The notes beneath the pieces were generated by a model that saw only the letters and a list, made by a program, of their open reading frames with translations, did not search any database and was not told the DNA's origin. Positions 48,416 to 58,711 of a DNA stretch of 64,000 bases are shown piece by piece (position 1 is the first letter of the stretch; every line of letters begins with the position of its first letter). The stretch comes from Nakaseomyces glabratus. Lineage: Eukaryota; Ascomycota; Saccharomycetes; Saccharomycetales; Saccharomycetaceae. Location: the NCBI RefSeq assembly GCF_010111755.1, contig NC_088957.1, positions 744,001 to 808,000 of the forward strand, in the 5' to 3' direction. Position numbers and translations under genes: made by a program.

Positions 48416-49396
48416 TCACCTGTATCTATAATTACAACTTCTGGGTCCCCGGGGCTCGGCCATGAGGTCCAGCATGTTCCTGAGGAAGCCGTGCTCTGCG
48501 TACGGGTTGTCCCGGCGCCTGCGGATGCGGTGCATGACGGGGTTCCTGAAGCCGATGCTCCTGAGGTACTCTCGGGTGGTCTGCTGCGTGCCGGACATCG
48601 CGACGTGGTAGCCCAGCAGGATCACCGGGTACACACAGAGCACCGCCGCGTAGACGCAGAGCAGCACCGCCACGGGCAGCGGCCTATGGCTCACCCGTAT
48701 GCCTTCGTGGAGCGCCCGGTGCAAGTGCAGCGCGCAGTTGGCAATCAGCAGGGCGCACGCCAGCGTGCTGCTCAGCAGAAACGCCAGGAAGTACCGGTAG
48801 TTGCGCTGGCCCACACAGTTGTTCACCCAGATGCAGTGGTGGTCATGCGTCAGCACACAGCACTCGCACACTGAGCAGTGCGAGGCCCGCGGCGGGCGCC
48901 ATATCTTGCATGTATGGCAGTACTTGAGCGTGACACTTGCATTTCCAGCGCTACCGCCAGCGCCATATGGTAGCGTTACGTTGTTGAAGTACTCCTGCGG
49001 GGTGTCCTTGTGCATGTGTATGTTTCTCGGCAGCACTCCGGGGTCGCTGGTGGCGGTTTTTGTGAACGACAGCAGCGACCATGCCCATGCATAGTAGAAG
49101 AGCACCACTAGCGCCTTGTATCCGTAGCGTGTGTGCCACAGCCTGTGCGCCTCGAACACCGAGAAGAGCACCATCGGCGAGAGGATCAGGAACAGCACCA
49201 CCAGCGAGAACGGGCGGGCTGTCTTCACCGCACGCAGACGGCCTCCGAAGAAGAATATGTAGTTCGAGCGGCTCGGGAGCTCCTCGTAGTTGCGGTAGTT
49301 GATCTCAGTGTCACCATCAATGGTGATGAGCCAGCGGTAGAACCGTCTCGTGCTCATTGTCCCTATGACTTCATGTGTTGATGGGTTCCCTTTCAT
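48416..49396 (-). CDS. ERF2: DHHC palmitoyltransferase Erf2 (Ras)
   Basis: A protein of up to 326 residues, the catalytic subunit of the Erf2-Erf4 enzyme that palmitoylates Ras at the ER. Four membrane segments are visible (about 64-83, 91-115, 207-232 and 242-266). Between the second and third lies the cysteine-rich domain: CHTCKIWRPPRASHCSVCECCVLTH runs into DHHC (about 185-188). A TTRE sequence (the TTxE motif of the family) follows near 283. The frame has ATGs at 49396 and 49357; the second (MSTRRFYRW) fits the family as well. The gene is very GC-rich (about 65 percent in places). It is divergent from CDD1. Length is near S. cerevisiae (359). Confidence 0.92.
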   Translation of the reverse strand: MKGNPSTHEVIGTMSTRRFYRWLITIDGDTEINYRNYEELPSRSNYIFFFGGRLRAVKTARPFSLVVLFLILSPMVLFSVFEAHRLWHTRYGYKALVVLFYYAWAWSLLSFTKTATSDPGVLPRNIHMHKDTPQEYFNNVTLPYGAGGSAGNASVTLKYCHTCKIWRPPRASHCSVCECCVLTHDHHCIWVNNCVGQRNYRYFLAFLLSSTLACALLIANCALHLHRALHEGIRVSHRPLPVAVLLCVYAAVLCVYPVILLGYHVAMSGTQQTTREYLRSIGFRNPVMHRIRRRRDNPYAEHGFLRNMLDLMAEPRGPRSCNYRYR

Positions 49397-49554
49397 TATG
49401 TAAGCCCTCTCCCGCTTCTTTTCAAGTTCGCTTTTGGCAGCGAAGTTGTGTTATGAAAAGGATCGACACTCGGATCTTACAGGCAAGCACAAGACGGAAG
49501 TGTGCGCTGTGTAAAGCAAAGACAGGGTATAATACATGGATATCGGTCACGGAC

Positions 49555-49998
49555 ATGGAAGACTCGGAGCTTGAACTGTTGCGCCAAGGGTGCTTGGCCG
49601 CGAAAGACGTGTCGTACAGCCCGTACTCCAGGTACAGGGTCGGGTGCTGCATACTGGTCAGGGATGGCGAGCGGGTGATCAAGGTCACAGGTGCCAATGT
49701 GGAGAACGCAAGTTACGGTGGCACGATATGTGCAGAACGGGTCGCCATCACAAAGGCAATGACTACCGTGGAGACCAGGGACCCCTCGCAGTGGGTGGCC
49801 CTCGGAATAATGGGTGACTCCTTGCAGGACTGCATATCGCCTTGCGGTATATGCAGACAGGTTATCAGAGAGTTCGTAAACCCCAAGACTGGCCAAGTGC
49901 CCATTGTGATGTTCAATGGAGACGGCTCCAACTACAAGAAAGTGAGCTTGGAGGAAATCCTGCCTATGAGCTTCGGACCTGAAAGCCTCGCCTTATAG
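49555..49998 (+). CDS. CDD1: Cytidine deaminase Cdd1
   Basis: A 147-residue pyrimidine-salvage enzyme that deaminates cytidine and deoxycytidine to uridine forms. The zinc site is complete: cysteine in TICAERVAI (C59, with the catalytic Glu61) and the CGIC pair (C97 and C100). The substrate-binding SPYSRYRVGCCI and GANVENASYGGTICAE stretches are clear. The frame is open for 60 more codons upstream, to 49375, but that region is the shared promoter with ERF2. The ATG 49555 gives the usual family length (142 in S. cerevisiae). The coding sequence is GC-rich. The order ERF2-CDD1-MAP1 matches S. cerevisiae chromosome XII, inverted. Confidence 0.95.
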   Translation: MEDSELELLRQGCLAAKDVSYSPYSRYRVGCCILVRDGERVIKVTGANVENASYGGTICAERVAITKAMTTVETRDPSQWVALGIMGDSLQDCISPCGICRQVIREFVNPKTGQVPIVMFNGDGSNYKKVSLEEILPMSFGPESLAL

Positions 49999-50133
49999 GG
50001 TCACGCGCTCCAATACAAAATATACGATTACGACTCGCAATGTAGATAGAAATGTGTATCCATGCATGTAAGAGGGGCCCTACAGTTGTGCCTTGTGTTG
50101 CTATGTACCTTGTCACACGCTTTGTCACTGCTG

Positions 50134-50143
50134 AGCTCATCGC
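50134..50143 (-). promoter_or_regulatory. PAC element upstream of MAP1
   Basis: AGCTCATCGC is the reverse complement of GCGATGAGCT, a full PAC box, 139 bp before MAP1. An A-rich/T tract (about 50188-50200) lies between and resembles a weak RRPE. The site would tie methionine aminopeptidase expression to ribosome production. Confidence 0.5.
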
Positions 50144-50281
50144 TGAGTGAAAAAAAATGAAGTTGAAAGACTGCACTGCAATGCAAAAGAAAAAAAAATT
50201 TATTGCAACAGATGAATTTAAGAGCCTTTACAGCTTGATGTATTGCTTGTCCTTTGATCGAGGCTAGCAAACGGGTGAAGA

Positions 50282-51433
50282 ATGACTGAGACTGAGACTG
50301 AGACCGGGGCTAAGAGATATTGTGCTGGTTTGCAATGTGGTAAGGAGACCAGCTCGGAGTTGAAATGTCCAGTGTGTTTGAAAGCTGGCATCGATGCCTA
50401 CTTCTGTGACGAGAGTTGTTTCAAGGACAACTACAAGTCCCATAAAGCGACACACTTCAAGGAAGGTGAGGATGGTACTCTAAGCCAGGATGCTTACGAT
50501 CCGTTCCCAAAGTTTAAGTACACTGGTGGTGTGAGACCTCAGTACCCACTAACTCCAAAGAGACACGTTCCAGAGCATATTCCAAAACCTGACTGGGCTG
50601 AGAATGGTCTCCCTATCACTGAACAAAGAAACGACAGAATGAACAAGATCTTGATCTACAAGAAGGATGAGATCAAGAAGATCAGGAAGGCATGTATGAT
50701 GGGCAGAGAGATTTTGGACATCGCTGCCGCTGCCATCAGACCAGGTATCACCACTGATGAACTAGACGCCATAGTGCACGAGGAGACTATCAAGAGAGAT
50801 GCCTACCCTTCTCCACTGAACTACTACAACTTCCCAAAGTCCCTATGTACCTCTGTTAACGAAATTATTTGTCACGGTATCCCAGATAAGAGGCCCTTGA
50901 AGGAAGGTGATATTGTTAACTTGGATGTCTCTTTGTTCTACCAAGGTTTCCATGCAGACTTGAATGAAACATACTATGTTGGTGAAAACATCGAAAAGGA
51001 TGCCATTAATGTGGTTGAAACCGCTAGGGAGTGTCTGAAGACCGCTATCAAGCAGTGTAAGCCAGGTACTACTTTCCAAGAATTGGGTGATTACATTGAA
51101 AAGCATGCCAAAGAAAACAAGTGTTCCGTCGTGCGTACATACTGTGGTCACGGTGTAGGAGCTTATTTCCATTGTTCCCCAAACATTCCTCATTACGCTA
51201 AGAACAGAACTCCAGGTGTTATGAAACCTGGTATGGTCTTCACCATCGAGCCTATGATTAACGAAGGTACATGGAGAGATATCACTTGGCCAGATGACTG
51301 GACTTCTTCCACACAAGACGGTAAAAGAAGTGCCCAATTCGAGCACACTCTGTTGGTCACTGAGAATGGCGTTGAAATTCTAACAGCAAGAAACAAAAAG
51401 TCGCCTGGTGGACCAAGACAAAGAATTAAATAA
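50282..51433 (+). CDS. MAP1: Methionine aminopeptidase 1
   Basis: A 383-residue enzyme that removes the initiator methionine from nascent proteins on the ribosome. The N-terminal zinc-finger region (about 14-60, with CAGLQCGKETSSELKCPVC, CDESCF and SHKATH) is the ribosome-associating part of type 1 enzymes. The catalytic pita-bread domain starts near residue 125. Its metal ligands are visible in NLDVSLFYQGFHADLNET (two aspartates), GHGVGAYFH (histidine), TIEPMI and AQFEHTLLV (two glutamates). Length matches S. cerevisiae (387). Confidence 0.96.
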   Translation: MTETETETGAKRYCAGLQCGKETSSELKCPVCLKAGIDAYFCDESCFKDNYKSHKATHFKEGEDGTLSQDAYDPFPKFKYTGGVRPQYPLTPKRHVPEHIPKPDWAENGLPITEQRNDRMNKILIYKKDEIKKIRKACMMGREILDIAAAAIRPGITTDELDAIVHEETIKRDAYPSPLNYYNFPKSLCTSVNEIICHGIPDKRPLKEGDIVNLDVSLFYQGFHADLNETYYVGENIEKDAINVVETARECLKTAIKQCKPGTTFQELGDYIEKHAKENKCSVVRTYCGHGVGAYFHCSPNIPHYAKNRTPGVMKPGMVFTIEPMINEGTWRDITWPDDWTSSTQDGKRSAQFEHTLLVTENGVEILTARNKKSPGGPRQRIK

Positions 51434-51714
51434 GAGAATAATGAGCATTTAGCAGGATATCCTTGACATGTTTCTCAATTTATTTCTCACCATTGTATTG
51501 GAGTAGTCATTACTTCCAGTTCTTGACTTACGGATTATTTTTGAATTATGATATTTCTCAAATCTTTCATTCTTTTTTTTTCACAACTAATTTTAACGAT
51601 TTCTTTCTATAATGGCATATAGAGATAGATAGATCTATAGGATTTCACATGAACAATCTAATTACATTTGATTGAATTATAATAGCATGGATTAATACAT
51701 CCTCATCTTTTATA

Positions 51715-51891
51715 ATGCCATATGTGCAGCTCACTATTTACGTAGTACTGAAAAATTATTTCAGAAAACGTCAGAATATGAATTTTGGTGACGATGAGTT
51801 TCTGAATAAGAGATGGAATGAGGTCCTACATTTTGCCACTTATATCAGTGCAATTGGGTTAGCGGCTGTTGTCAAGTCTAATTTCTGGTAA
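51715..51891 (+). CDS. Possible small protein, 58 codons, between MAP1 and CCT6
   Basis: An ATG-started frame of 58 codons. It opens MPYVQLTIYVVLKNYFRK, has a charged middle (NMNFGDDEFLNKRWNEV) and ends in a hydrophobic segment (about 40-53) before SNFW. It stops 45 bp before the CCT6 start. The balanced composition, with both charged and hydrophobic blocks, looks more protein-like than most chance frames of this size. S. cerevisiae has no annotated gene that I recall between MAP1 and its neighbours here. I do not recognise the protein. The 51434-51714 stretch before it is AT-rich and otherwise empty. Confidence 0.35.
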   Translation: MPYVQLTIYVVLKNYFRKRQNMNFGDDEFLNKRWNEVLHFATYISAIGLAAVVKSNFW

Positions 51892-51936
51892 TAGCATAAT
51901 AGACACCATACTTGATTTAACTTTTGTGCACGGAAA

Positions 51937-53586
51937 ATGTCTTTGCAATTGCTAAATCCAAAGGCGGAATCGTTGAGAAGAGATGCTGCGTTGAAAGTGA
52001 ATGTGACATCGGCAGAAGGTCTGCAGTCTGTGCTTGAAACTAACCTGGGTCCTAAAGGTACCTTGAAGATGCTGGTTGATGGTGCTGGAAATATCAAGTT
52101 GACTAAGGATGGTAAGATTCTTTTGACTGAAATGCAAATTCAATCGCCAACTGCTGTTATGATTGCTCGTGCTGCTGCAGCTCAGGATGAAATTACAGGT
52201 GACGGTACTACTACTGTGGTCTGTCTAGTTGGTGAACTATTAAAACAGGCTTATAGATTTATTCAAGAAGGTGTACACCCTAGAATCATAACTGATGGGT
52301 TTGAAATTGCTCGTACCAAGGCTCTGGAATTTCTAGATGAGTATAAGATTGAAGACAAGGTTGTGAATGATGGTAATGTGGACAGAGAATTTCTTTTACA
52401 AGTTGCCAGATCGTCTCTATCAACCAAAGTCACACCAGAACTTACTGAGGTTCTAACTCCAATTGTAACAGATGCTGTCTTGAGTGTGGCTAGCAAGGAT
52501 ACGTTAAACTTAGATTTATACATGGTGGAAATAATGCAAATGCAGCATTTGTCTCCTAAGGATACCACCTTCATCAAAGGTTTGGTTCTAGATCATGGTG
52601 CTAGACATCCTGATATGCCTATGCGTGTCGAAAATGCACACGTTCTTATCCTAAATGTCTCCTTAGAATACGAGAAAACTGAGGTGAACTCCGGTTTCTT
52701 CTATAGTTCTGCTGAACAGAGAGATAAACTGGCAGCAAGCGAGAGAAAGTTTGTGGATGAAAAATTAAAAAAAATTATAGATTTGAAGAACGAAGTCTGT
52801 GGTTTAGATAACAAGCAAGGTTTCGTTATCATTAATCAAAAGGGTATCGACCCAATGTCATTAGATGTGTTGGCCAAGCACAACATTTTGGCACTAAGAA
52901 GAGCTAAAAGACGTAATATGGAAAGACTACAGCTTGTAACAGGAGGTGAAGCCCAAAACTCAGTGGATGATTTATCTCCATCAATTCTTGGTTATTCTGG
53001 TTTGGTTTACCAGGAGACCATTGGTGAAGAAAAGTTCACCTATGTAACGGAAAACAAGGATCCAAAGTCTTGTACTATTTTAATTAAAGGTTCGACTAAT
53101 TATGCGCTAAATCAAACTAAGGATGCTGTAAGAGATGGTTTGAGAGCTGTTGCAAATGTTATAAAAGATAAATGTGTTGTTCCTGGTGCTGGCGCTTTCT
53201 TTATTGCGGCATCTAAGCATTTGAAATCCAGTAATTACTCTAAGCTAGGTGTTAAGGGAAAGACAAAAACAGGTATCGAGGCATTTTCTGAGGCTCTGTT
53301 GGTGGTTCCAAAGACGTTGGTGAAAAATTCTGGTTTTGATCCCTTAGATGTGTTGGCATTATGTGAAGATGAACTAGAAGATGCTAAGGAATCCGAAGAG
53401 AAGAGATATGTTGGTGTTGATTTAAAGATAGGTGACTCTTGTGATCCTACGATTGACGGTGTGTGGGATTCATACCGTGTTATTAGAAATGCTATCAATG
53501 GTGCTACAGGTATCGCCAGTAATCTATTATTATGTGACGAACTTCTGAGGGCCGGTAGATCTACCTTGAAGGAGGGACCACAATAG
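51937..53586 (+). CDS. CCT6: CCT/TRiC chaperonin subunit zeta, Cct6
   Basis: A 549-residue subunit of the cytosolic chaperonin that folds actin and tubulin. The group II chaperonin pattern is full length: [25 protein letters not shown] (about 31-55), the ATP-site [14 protein letters not shown] (about 88-101), the apical domain, and the C-terminal [21 protein letters not shown] block (about 491-511). Length matches S. cerevisiae Cct6 (546). It is convergent with GPN3. In S. cerevisiae CCT6 and GPN3 are on different chromosomes (IV and XII), a sign of differential loss after genome duplication. Confidence 0.97.
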   Translation: MSLQLLNPKAESLRRDAALKVNVTSAEGLQSVLETNLGPKGTLKMLVDGAGNIKLTKDGKILLTEMQIQSPTAVMIARAAAAQDEITGDGTTTVVCLVGELLKQAYRFIQEGVHPRIITDGFEIARTKALEFLDEYKIEDKVVNDGNVDREFLLQVARSSLSTKVTPELTEVLTPIVTDAVLSVASKDTLNLDLYMVEIMQMQHLSPKDTTFIKGLVLDHGARHPDMPMRVENAHVLILNVSLEYEKTEVNSGFFYSSAEQRDKLAASERKFVDEKLKKIIDLKNEVCGLDNKQGFVIINQKGIDPMSLDVLAKHNILALRRAKRRNMERLQLVTGGEAQNSVDDLSPSILGYSGLVYQETIGEEKFTYVTENKDPKSCTILIKGSTNYALNQTKDAVRDGLRAVANVIKDKCVVPGAGAFFIAASKHLKSSNYSKLGVKGKTKTGIEAFSEALLVVPKTLVKNSGFDPLDVLALCEDELEDAKESEEKRYVGVDLKIGDSCDPTIDGVWDSYRVIRNAINGATGIASNLLLCDELLRAGRSTLKEGPQ

Positions 53587-53795
53587 TCATTATATAAGTT
53601 TGCATATATAAAAATGTTCACACAGATGTGAATGAAAATTGTACCTTAGTATTCATCGATGTCGACCGTCTTTTTTTTAATAAGTTATTTTAAATATGTA
53701 ATGAGTCAAAAGGTGATGGACAGTATCCGTTTTATGGTTTGTATTCTGATGTGGTTATTTGTATGCAACATTTTTATTTAGATATGGTTATATAT

Positions 53796-54611
53796 CTACA
53801 AATCTTCTATATCTATTTGATCTTTAGGCTCTTTTTGTTCCTGAGCTTCAGCCCATTGAGTCACATCGTCGACATAAGATAATATAGTTGCCACACTTTC
53901 TGGGTTGTTAGCTTCCAAGGGCAAGAATTGGACCATTCCAAAATCATCAACTAGGTTAGCTATACATTGATTTAAGTGGTGGAACTTTGGATTTAGGTTT
54001 TGGTCAGCTTCATTGGCCAACAGCATAGCGTCTGGGTTTAAAAATCTCTTAAGTTTCTTCTTGCCATATTCATCCTTTATCATATCCAACTTGCTTAAGA
54101 CGTTAATGTGGGGTAATTCTAAGAGAATCATCGCAGACATGGCAGATAAAGCACCACTAAAGAACTTGGAGCTGTCTATCACAAATGGGGCTTCCAAAAG
54201 ATAGGTGGCACACAGGTTGAAATTGAGCTGTCCTTGTAAGTGGCGAACTATATTCGGTAAGACGGGGATGTGTGTGTATAGCTCTATTTGGCCAGGACAA
54301 TCGAATATTAAGTATTCATCGTTATAATCACCTATCTCCTCATCTAGCCAATCAAGGTTCTTCATTAAATATTCAAAACAGTATATCAGCGCACCATTAG
54401 GGCCTAAATCTAATTCTTCCATTACATCATCTAGAGATATTAGATCTCTAATATCTATAGTGAACTCATATTTGCTAGGCTCTGCAGCTGGATCTAAGTT
54501 AACAATATGGGCTCTTCTTCCAATAGTCTGCATATGTGATATAATTGAGTTACAGAATGTACTCTTTCCTGCACCTGCAGGACCCAAAACTAGTAAACCG
54601 ACTCTCGACAT
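53796..54611 (-). CDS. GPN3: GPN-loop GTPase Gpn3
   Basis: A 271-residue GTPase that helps assemble and import RNA polymerase II (and III). The P-loop GPAGAGKST (about 9-17) and the GPN insert in [15 protein letters not shown] (about 70-84) are present, with the [10 protein letters not shown] switch region (about 104-113). The NVLSKLD guanine-recognition motif lies near 172. Length matches S. cerevisiae Gpn3 (272). It is divergent from ARV1, and the promoter between them has two PAC boxes. Confidence 0.96.
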   Translation of the reverse strand: MSRVGLLVLGPAGAGKSTFCNSIISHMQTIGRRAHIVNLDPAAEPSKYEFTIDIRDLISLDDVMEELDLGPNGALIYCFEYLMKNLDWLDEEIGDYNDEYLIFDCPGQIELYTHIPVLPNIVRHLQGQLNFNLCATYLLEAPFVIDSSKFFSGALSAMSAMILLELPHINVLSKLDMIKDEYGKKKLKRFLNPDAMLLANEADQNLNPKFHHLNQCIANLVDDFGMVQFLPLEANNPESVATILSYVDDVTQWAEAQEQKEPKDQIDIEDL

Positions 54612-54723
54612 TTCTATAACAATAAACCGCCTTCTCCTGAACAGTATATTTCAAGGCTTCTAACGTAATCCAACCTGAATCGGATGGTATCCAAATAGCT
54701 CTACACCTTAGAGTGGTTATATT

Positions 54724-54783
54724 GCGATGAGATTCTTTATAGTTTCAACTTTTTTTGAAAAATTTCACAAGTTAGCTCATCGC
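54724..54783. promoter_or_regulatory. PAC-RRPE-PAC cluster in the GPN3/ARV1 shared promoter
   Basis: GCGATGAGAT (54724-54733) and AGCTCATCGC (54774-54783) are PAC boxes in opposite orientation, with an RRPE-like TGAAAAATTTCA (54756-54767) between. The symmetric layout suits a bidirectional promoter. The rest of the 54612-54921 interval is AT-rich with no ORF. Growth-linked control would make sense for Gpn3, a polymerase assembly factor; ARV1 is a less obvious target. Confidence 0.65.
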
Positions 54784-54921
54784 GGAATTTGAAAAATATC
54801 AAAAACATAGTGGATTCAATAATAGTATCAGTAGCAAATTAATAAGTATCACTTAAACATTTGAAACTTAGCCCATGCAGAAGTGGACGGATGAAATAGC
54901 CTGGAATTTGGAAGTTGTATT

Positions 54922-55848
54922 ATGATATGCATTGAGTGCAGTGCACCAACGGAGACTTTATATACAGAATATTCGAATAAATATGTTCAGCTGACAGAAT
55001 GCAAAAACTGTCACAGTGAGGTTGATCCCTATGTTGAAATAGATAACGTTTTGCTGTTTATTGATCTGCTGTTATTGAAACCTGGTGCTTATAGGCACTT
55101 GGTTTACAACTCCATGGTAGTTTCCTTGGAGTCATTCAAAGAGCATTATAAGGATCAGAGGAGGAGGTTGCCTTATCACAAGTCGACTCCAAGATTAAAG
55201 GTCTCGATCAAAAATATATTTAACTGGTTTAAAAAATATGACACTATAATAAGATTGTGGGTGTTGTTGGTTGTATTCGAGGTATATTTGACTTGGGTTG
55301 AAGAGGAAGAGATTTATCACACAAGAGAGCGGGTTCCTTTCAACTCCGTGACACTTCAGCTTCTTATGATATATGTCAATAAGTGGAATGCCCTTCAACA
55401 GTACATGTTTTTTCTTGCTTATTGTGTCCTTGATAATGTTTTATTTCATATGTTTACACTCCGACTGGTCAAATCCTGGATGCCTTGGGGAAAGACTACC
55501 AATTACTCATCTCAAATTGTATCATATACAATACTGTTATCTCAGGGTGTCAAAATATTTCCTATTTTGATGCTGATATGGCCTTATGACAACATTATCT
55601 CGATGTCAATTAACAAATGGATAGCTAACCTATATTTAATTGAATCAATGAAAATAGTTACAAACTCAAGCTATGGTTCAATAATGCAATTGCTAGTAAT
55701 TGTTTTCCTTTTGAGGTTCACAATTTTGAATATCCTTGTACTAGCCTTACTTTCAATGATCACAGGAGATAATTTAATCAATAATGTACTCGTGGTTCTA
55801 TCACAAACCTACTTTGGATTGAGAACTTTTGTGAGTGAACTTCTGTAA
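54922..55848 (+). CDS. ARV1: Lipid-homeostasis ER protein Arv1
   Basis: A 308-residue ER membrane protein involved in sterol distribution and GPI-anchor synthesis. The N-terminal ARV homology domain is well kept: a four-cysteine zinc site (CIECS and CKNCH, about 3-29), followed by VDPYVEIDNVLLFIDLLLLKPGAYRHLVYN. Several membrane segments follow (about 105-122, 160-180, 198-225 and 250-290). The loop in the middle (about 66-100) is diverged. Length is close to S. cerevisiae (321). It is convergent with CSC1, as in S. cerevisiae. Confidence 0.93.
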   Translation: MICIECSAPTETLYTEYSNKYVQLTECKNCHSEVDPYVEIDNVLLFIDLLLLKPGAYRHLVYNSMVVSLESFKEHYKDQRRRLPYHKSTPRLKVSIKNIFNWFKKYDTIIRLWVLLVVFEVYLTWVEEEEIYHTRERVPFNSVTLQLLMIYVNKWNALQQYMFFLAYCVLDNVLFHMFTLRLVKSWMPWGKTTNYSSQIVSYTILLSQGVKIFPILMLIWPYDNIISMSINKWIANLYLIESMKIVTNSSYGSIMQLLVIVFLLRFTILNILVLALLSMITGDNLINNVLVVLSQTYFGLRTFVSELL

Positions 55849-55986
55849 AAAGCAATTAATACCTTACACTACTATGATTCGAATCTGTAGAATAACTTTT
55901 GAAATATATCTTGTATATCATGTATATCATAAACTTACGAATATTAGAATACTATTAACAGCAGTTTACAAAATAAGACCAAGTAT

Positions 55987-58371
55987 TCACCCTACCATGG
56001 GCTTCTCCAATTCAGTTACTAAATATGGGTATACATAAGACTCCTCTTCACTGCTTTCCACCAGAGAATTCTCTCTCTCATGTTCCCTTATCGAACTTAA
56101 TGCAATATAATGTGATAAAGGTAGATAATTTGTTTCAAAATCCCACCAGAACGTTAATGTGATAAAAGGTAGCGGTATGAGCCATGATGAGAGAACTAGA
56201 CCGCTATCGAAACCAGCTAACGTCCCTGTCATAGTCAACTGGAAAAGTAATAAACCTAGAATTATTCTTCTGTATATTAATGGCCACACCTTTCCAGTAG
56301 AGTGCGGTAGATGATCAGTTGCAAAAATAAGTTGATATTTGTAAACATAGAAACCAATAACGAAGTAGGCTAAACCAGAGACCAAAATCTTCGTACTCAT
56401 CACGCTATAAATCATCGTGATGATTAGAACTAAAATCGGTTGGGGTAACTGAAGTCCAAAATTGAATATGGGCGGATTGTATAATTCTTTTCTTTGTCTC
56501 GGAGTTTTCGCTTGTATTTTAATTAATGGAAACCCAATTAAGCTGCCAACTAAAAGCAACTTGAAAGGAAACATACCTATACCTTGTAGTATAATAAGGT
56601 CAACGTAGAAAAGTGAAAATTCTTTGACAGAAGTCGCTAGTTGATAAGCAATCTTAGTTGTATCGCTTAAATAACCCCAATAATTAGATGCGGTACCCGC
56701 TAAAGTGAAGACCAAAAATAGATTCACAAATATATAGAAGAAATTTTTCGAAACTAACGATACCTCTTCTTCACTGTGTGACACTAGCCCTTGGCATGAA
56801 GTTAAATATTCATAAAAATATGGGATGATCACATTAAGTAAAGTGAATAAATAGGTAGGTAACAACCCTGTGACAATATTTTCAGCCCATTTGTGTTTCT
56901 TTAACCAATAACCTAAACTTGGCCAAAATCGTAGAATTGTCTTCATATTCAGTAGTGTCGCAAGGTAAGAAACAGGAATAATCAAAAACAGACTGCAGAG
57001 ACCAATAAACACTGTAACAGTCCATATCTTAGTTAGTCTTTCCTTTCTTGATAAACATACGTTATCCCATTGAATATCATGAGGAGCAGGAGCCAATCTG
57101 GTTATGAAATAATGTACTCTAGGGTCTAAAACAGCTTGCGCAGCCATTTGGGCATTCGCAACTGAGTCCATTGTCACAAAAGCTGTTGGGGTTGCTGGAT
57201 AATGCCTATTTCTTGCATCAAGAATTTCTTTGTCGATAAATTTTAGTTGCTGTTCCAGGTGTTCAATAGCATCCACTTCCTTACCAAAAATACCCATAAG
57301 ACCCAATTTCATGGTTGGTCTATCGCCTATTGCCAATTGTGAATATGTTGTACTATTGTTTGGTATATCTTGACTTTCAATGTCATTTGATGTGCTGGTA
57401 GTAATATTGGAATGTTGCTCCTCATTTCTAGTAAGTCTATAACTCTCTCTGTATGTCTCATAGTTGGCTATATGATGGGGGCATTCTGAATATTTAAGTT
57501 CCAGTTGCTTCAAGACCAGATCTCTATAATGGAATAACTTGTTTAATGGGCCCCACTCCCTGCATATTGTTATCGATGATACCTGGCCAATATTTAGCTT
57601 CTCGATTCTGTTTTTTAGGGCATTGACATCTCGCAATTCAATTGGAATACCAGATAACCGAATAGTCCTATCAGTGACAGTATTTTGCTTGCCGAGGTAA
57701 TTCTGTCTTGTATTGACAACAACTTTTGTTTGACGCATGAGCATATTAATTGCAATCATGGTAAAGAAATACGTAAATAGCACGTACATCCACAGATAAA
57801 GACCAAACATTTCTGGATTACTAGACCCACTGTTATGATCCCGTTTGGAATTGCTAGTTTGTATATATCTTTTCAGCAAAGAAATACCAGCCTTTGTAAC
57901 CGCGTTGTCAATTAGAATATTATTATTATCATCGTCACCGTCGTATCTACCTGTGAAGTGGTACCTCATGGGCGATATGATGCATATCGAAAAAAAGCAG
58001 TATATGCTTAAGAGCTTGATACATAATTTGAAGAAACCTAGGAATACATAGGCATCTAGGCCCGCATATTCCAGTACTTGGTCATCGTCTATGCGAAATA
58101 ATACTGGAATCCATCCGAATAATTTGGACTCATCCCAAGAGGGCAACCTTTGATTTTGATCTTGATACTTTCGACTTGCATATAGTCTGGGAAATCGCTT
58201 TAAAAGTATACAGAAAGCTAAAAAAGCAAATAAACCCAGAGCACTAGCAATGCCCAACTGTGTGGTAACCACCATAGCACTTGGTCTTCTAAAATCAGGA
58301 GATTCGCCATTACCAAACGATATATTTTGAAATGCCATACCTGATGGGAATTTCAAACTTCCCCGCTCCAT
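55987..58371 (-). CDS. CSC1: OSCA/TMEM63-type cation channel Csc1
   Basis: A 794-residue membrane protein of the calcium-permeable stress-gated channel family. It has N-terminal membrane segments (about 36-57, 105-130 and 188-210), a large cytosolic domain (about 215-440, with the [25 protein letters not shown] region typical of the family), then the eight or so C-terminal membrane segments (about 447-735). The S. cerevisiae orthologue YLR241W is about 782 residues. The start is ATG 58371, with another in-frame ATG 11 codons later (58338). Synteny with ARV1 and VPS34 supports the name. Confidence 0.93.
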   Translation of the reverse strand: MERGSLKFPSGMAFQNISFGNGESPDFRRPSAMVVTTQLGIASALGLFAFLAFCILLKRFPRLYASRKYQDQNQRLPSWDESKLFGWIPVLFRIDDDQVLEYAGLDAYVFLGFFKLCIKLLSIYCFFSICIISPMRYHFTGRYDGDDDNNNILIDNAVTKAGISLLKRYIQTSNSKRDHNSGSSNPEMFGLYLWMYVLFTYFFTMIAINMLMRQTKVVVNTRQNYLGKQNTVTDRTIRLSGIPIELRDVNALKNRIEKLNIGQVSSITICREWGPLNKLFHYRDLVLKQLELKYSECPHHIANYETYRESYRLTRNEEQHSNITTSTSNDIESQDIPNNSTTYSQLAIGDRPTMKLGLMGIFGKEVDAIEHLEQQLKFIDKEILDARNRHYPATPTAFVTMDSVANAQMAAQAVLDPRVHYFITRLAPAPHDIQWDNVCLSRKERLTKIWTVTVFIGLCSLFLIIPVSYLATLLNMKTILRFWPSLGYWLKKHKWAENIVTGLLPTYLFTLLNVIIPYFYEYLTSCQGLVSHSEEEVSLVSKNFFYIFVNLFLVFTLAGTASNYWGYLSDTTKIAYQLATSVKEFSLFYVDLIILQGIGMFPFKLLLVGSLIGFPLIKIQAKTPRQRKELYNPPIFNFGLQLPQPILVLIITMIYSVMSTKILVSGLAYFVIGFYVYKYQLIFATDHLPHSTGKVWPLIYRRIILGLLLFQLTMTGTLAGFDSGLVLSSWLIPLPFITLTFWWDFETNYLPLSHYIALSSIREHERENSLVESSEEESYVYPYLVTELEKPMVG

Positions 58372-58711
58372 AGCTCTGTAGATTGCTGGAAATGAAATCT
58401 ATCTGTTAAGTATTCGTAAGTTGAATTTATGTTCTGTAGGTATATTAATTGTATGTTATGTTCATCTTTTTAGATCTAAATAACGCTATTATTCTCGATG
58501 ATCAGCCCTTTTTTTTTTTATGAAATTTGGTGCCTTCCTTCGTTAAGCCCGGATTGTGTAAGCGAATGGGCAATGATAGTAAGAGCAAATTAGTAACAAA
58601 ATATGTACTTGATATATATCAGAAGCTGAGCTTTCTATAAATTGCTATGTTTTTGCTTTTTTATGTGGCTTAACTACGGGTCCGAATTTTTAGAGCTTAA
58701 GTTTCATTCAC
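58372..58711. other. CSC1 promoter / VPS34 3' region
   Basis: About 340 bp between two minus-strand genes, AT-rich with a T11 run near 58509. No ORF or RNA gene seen. Confidence 0.5.

Noticed and set aside
49375..49554. 60-codon N-terminal extension of CDD1
   Set aside because: It overlaps the ERF2 start and the shared promoter; the family start is the ATG at 49555.
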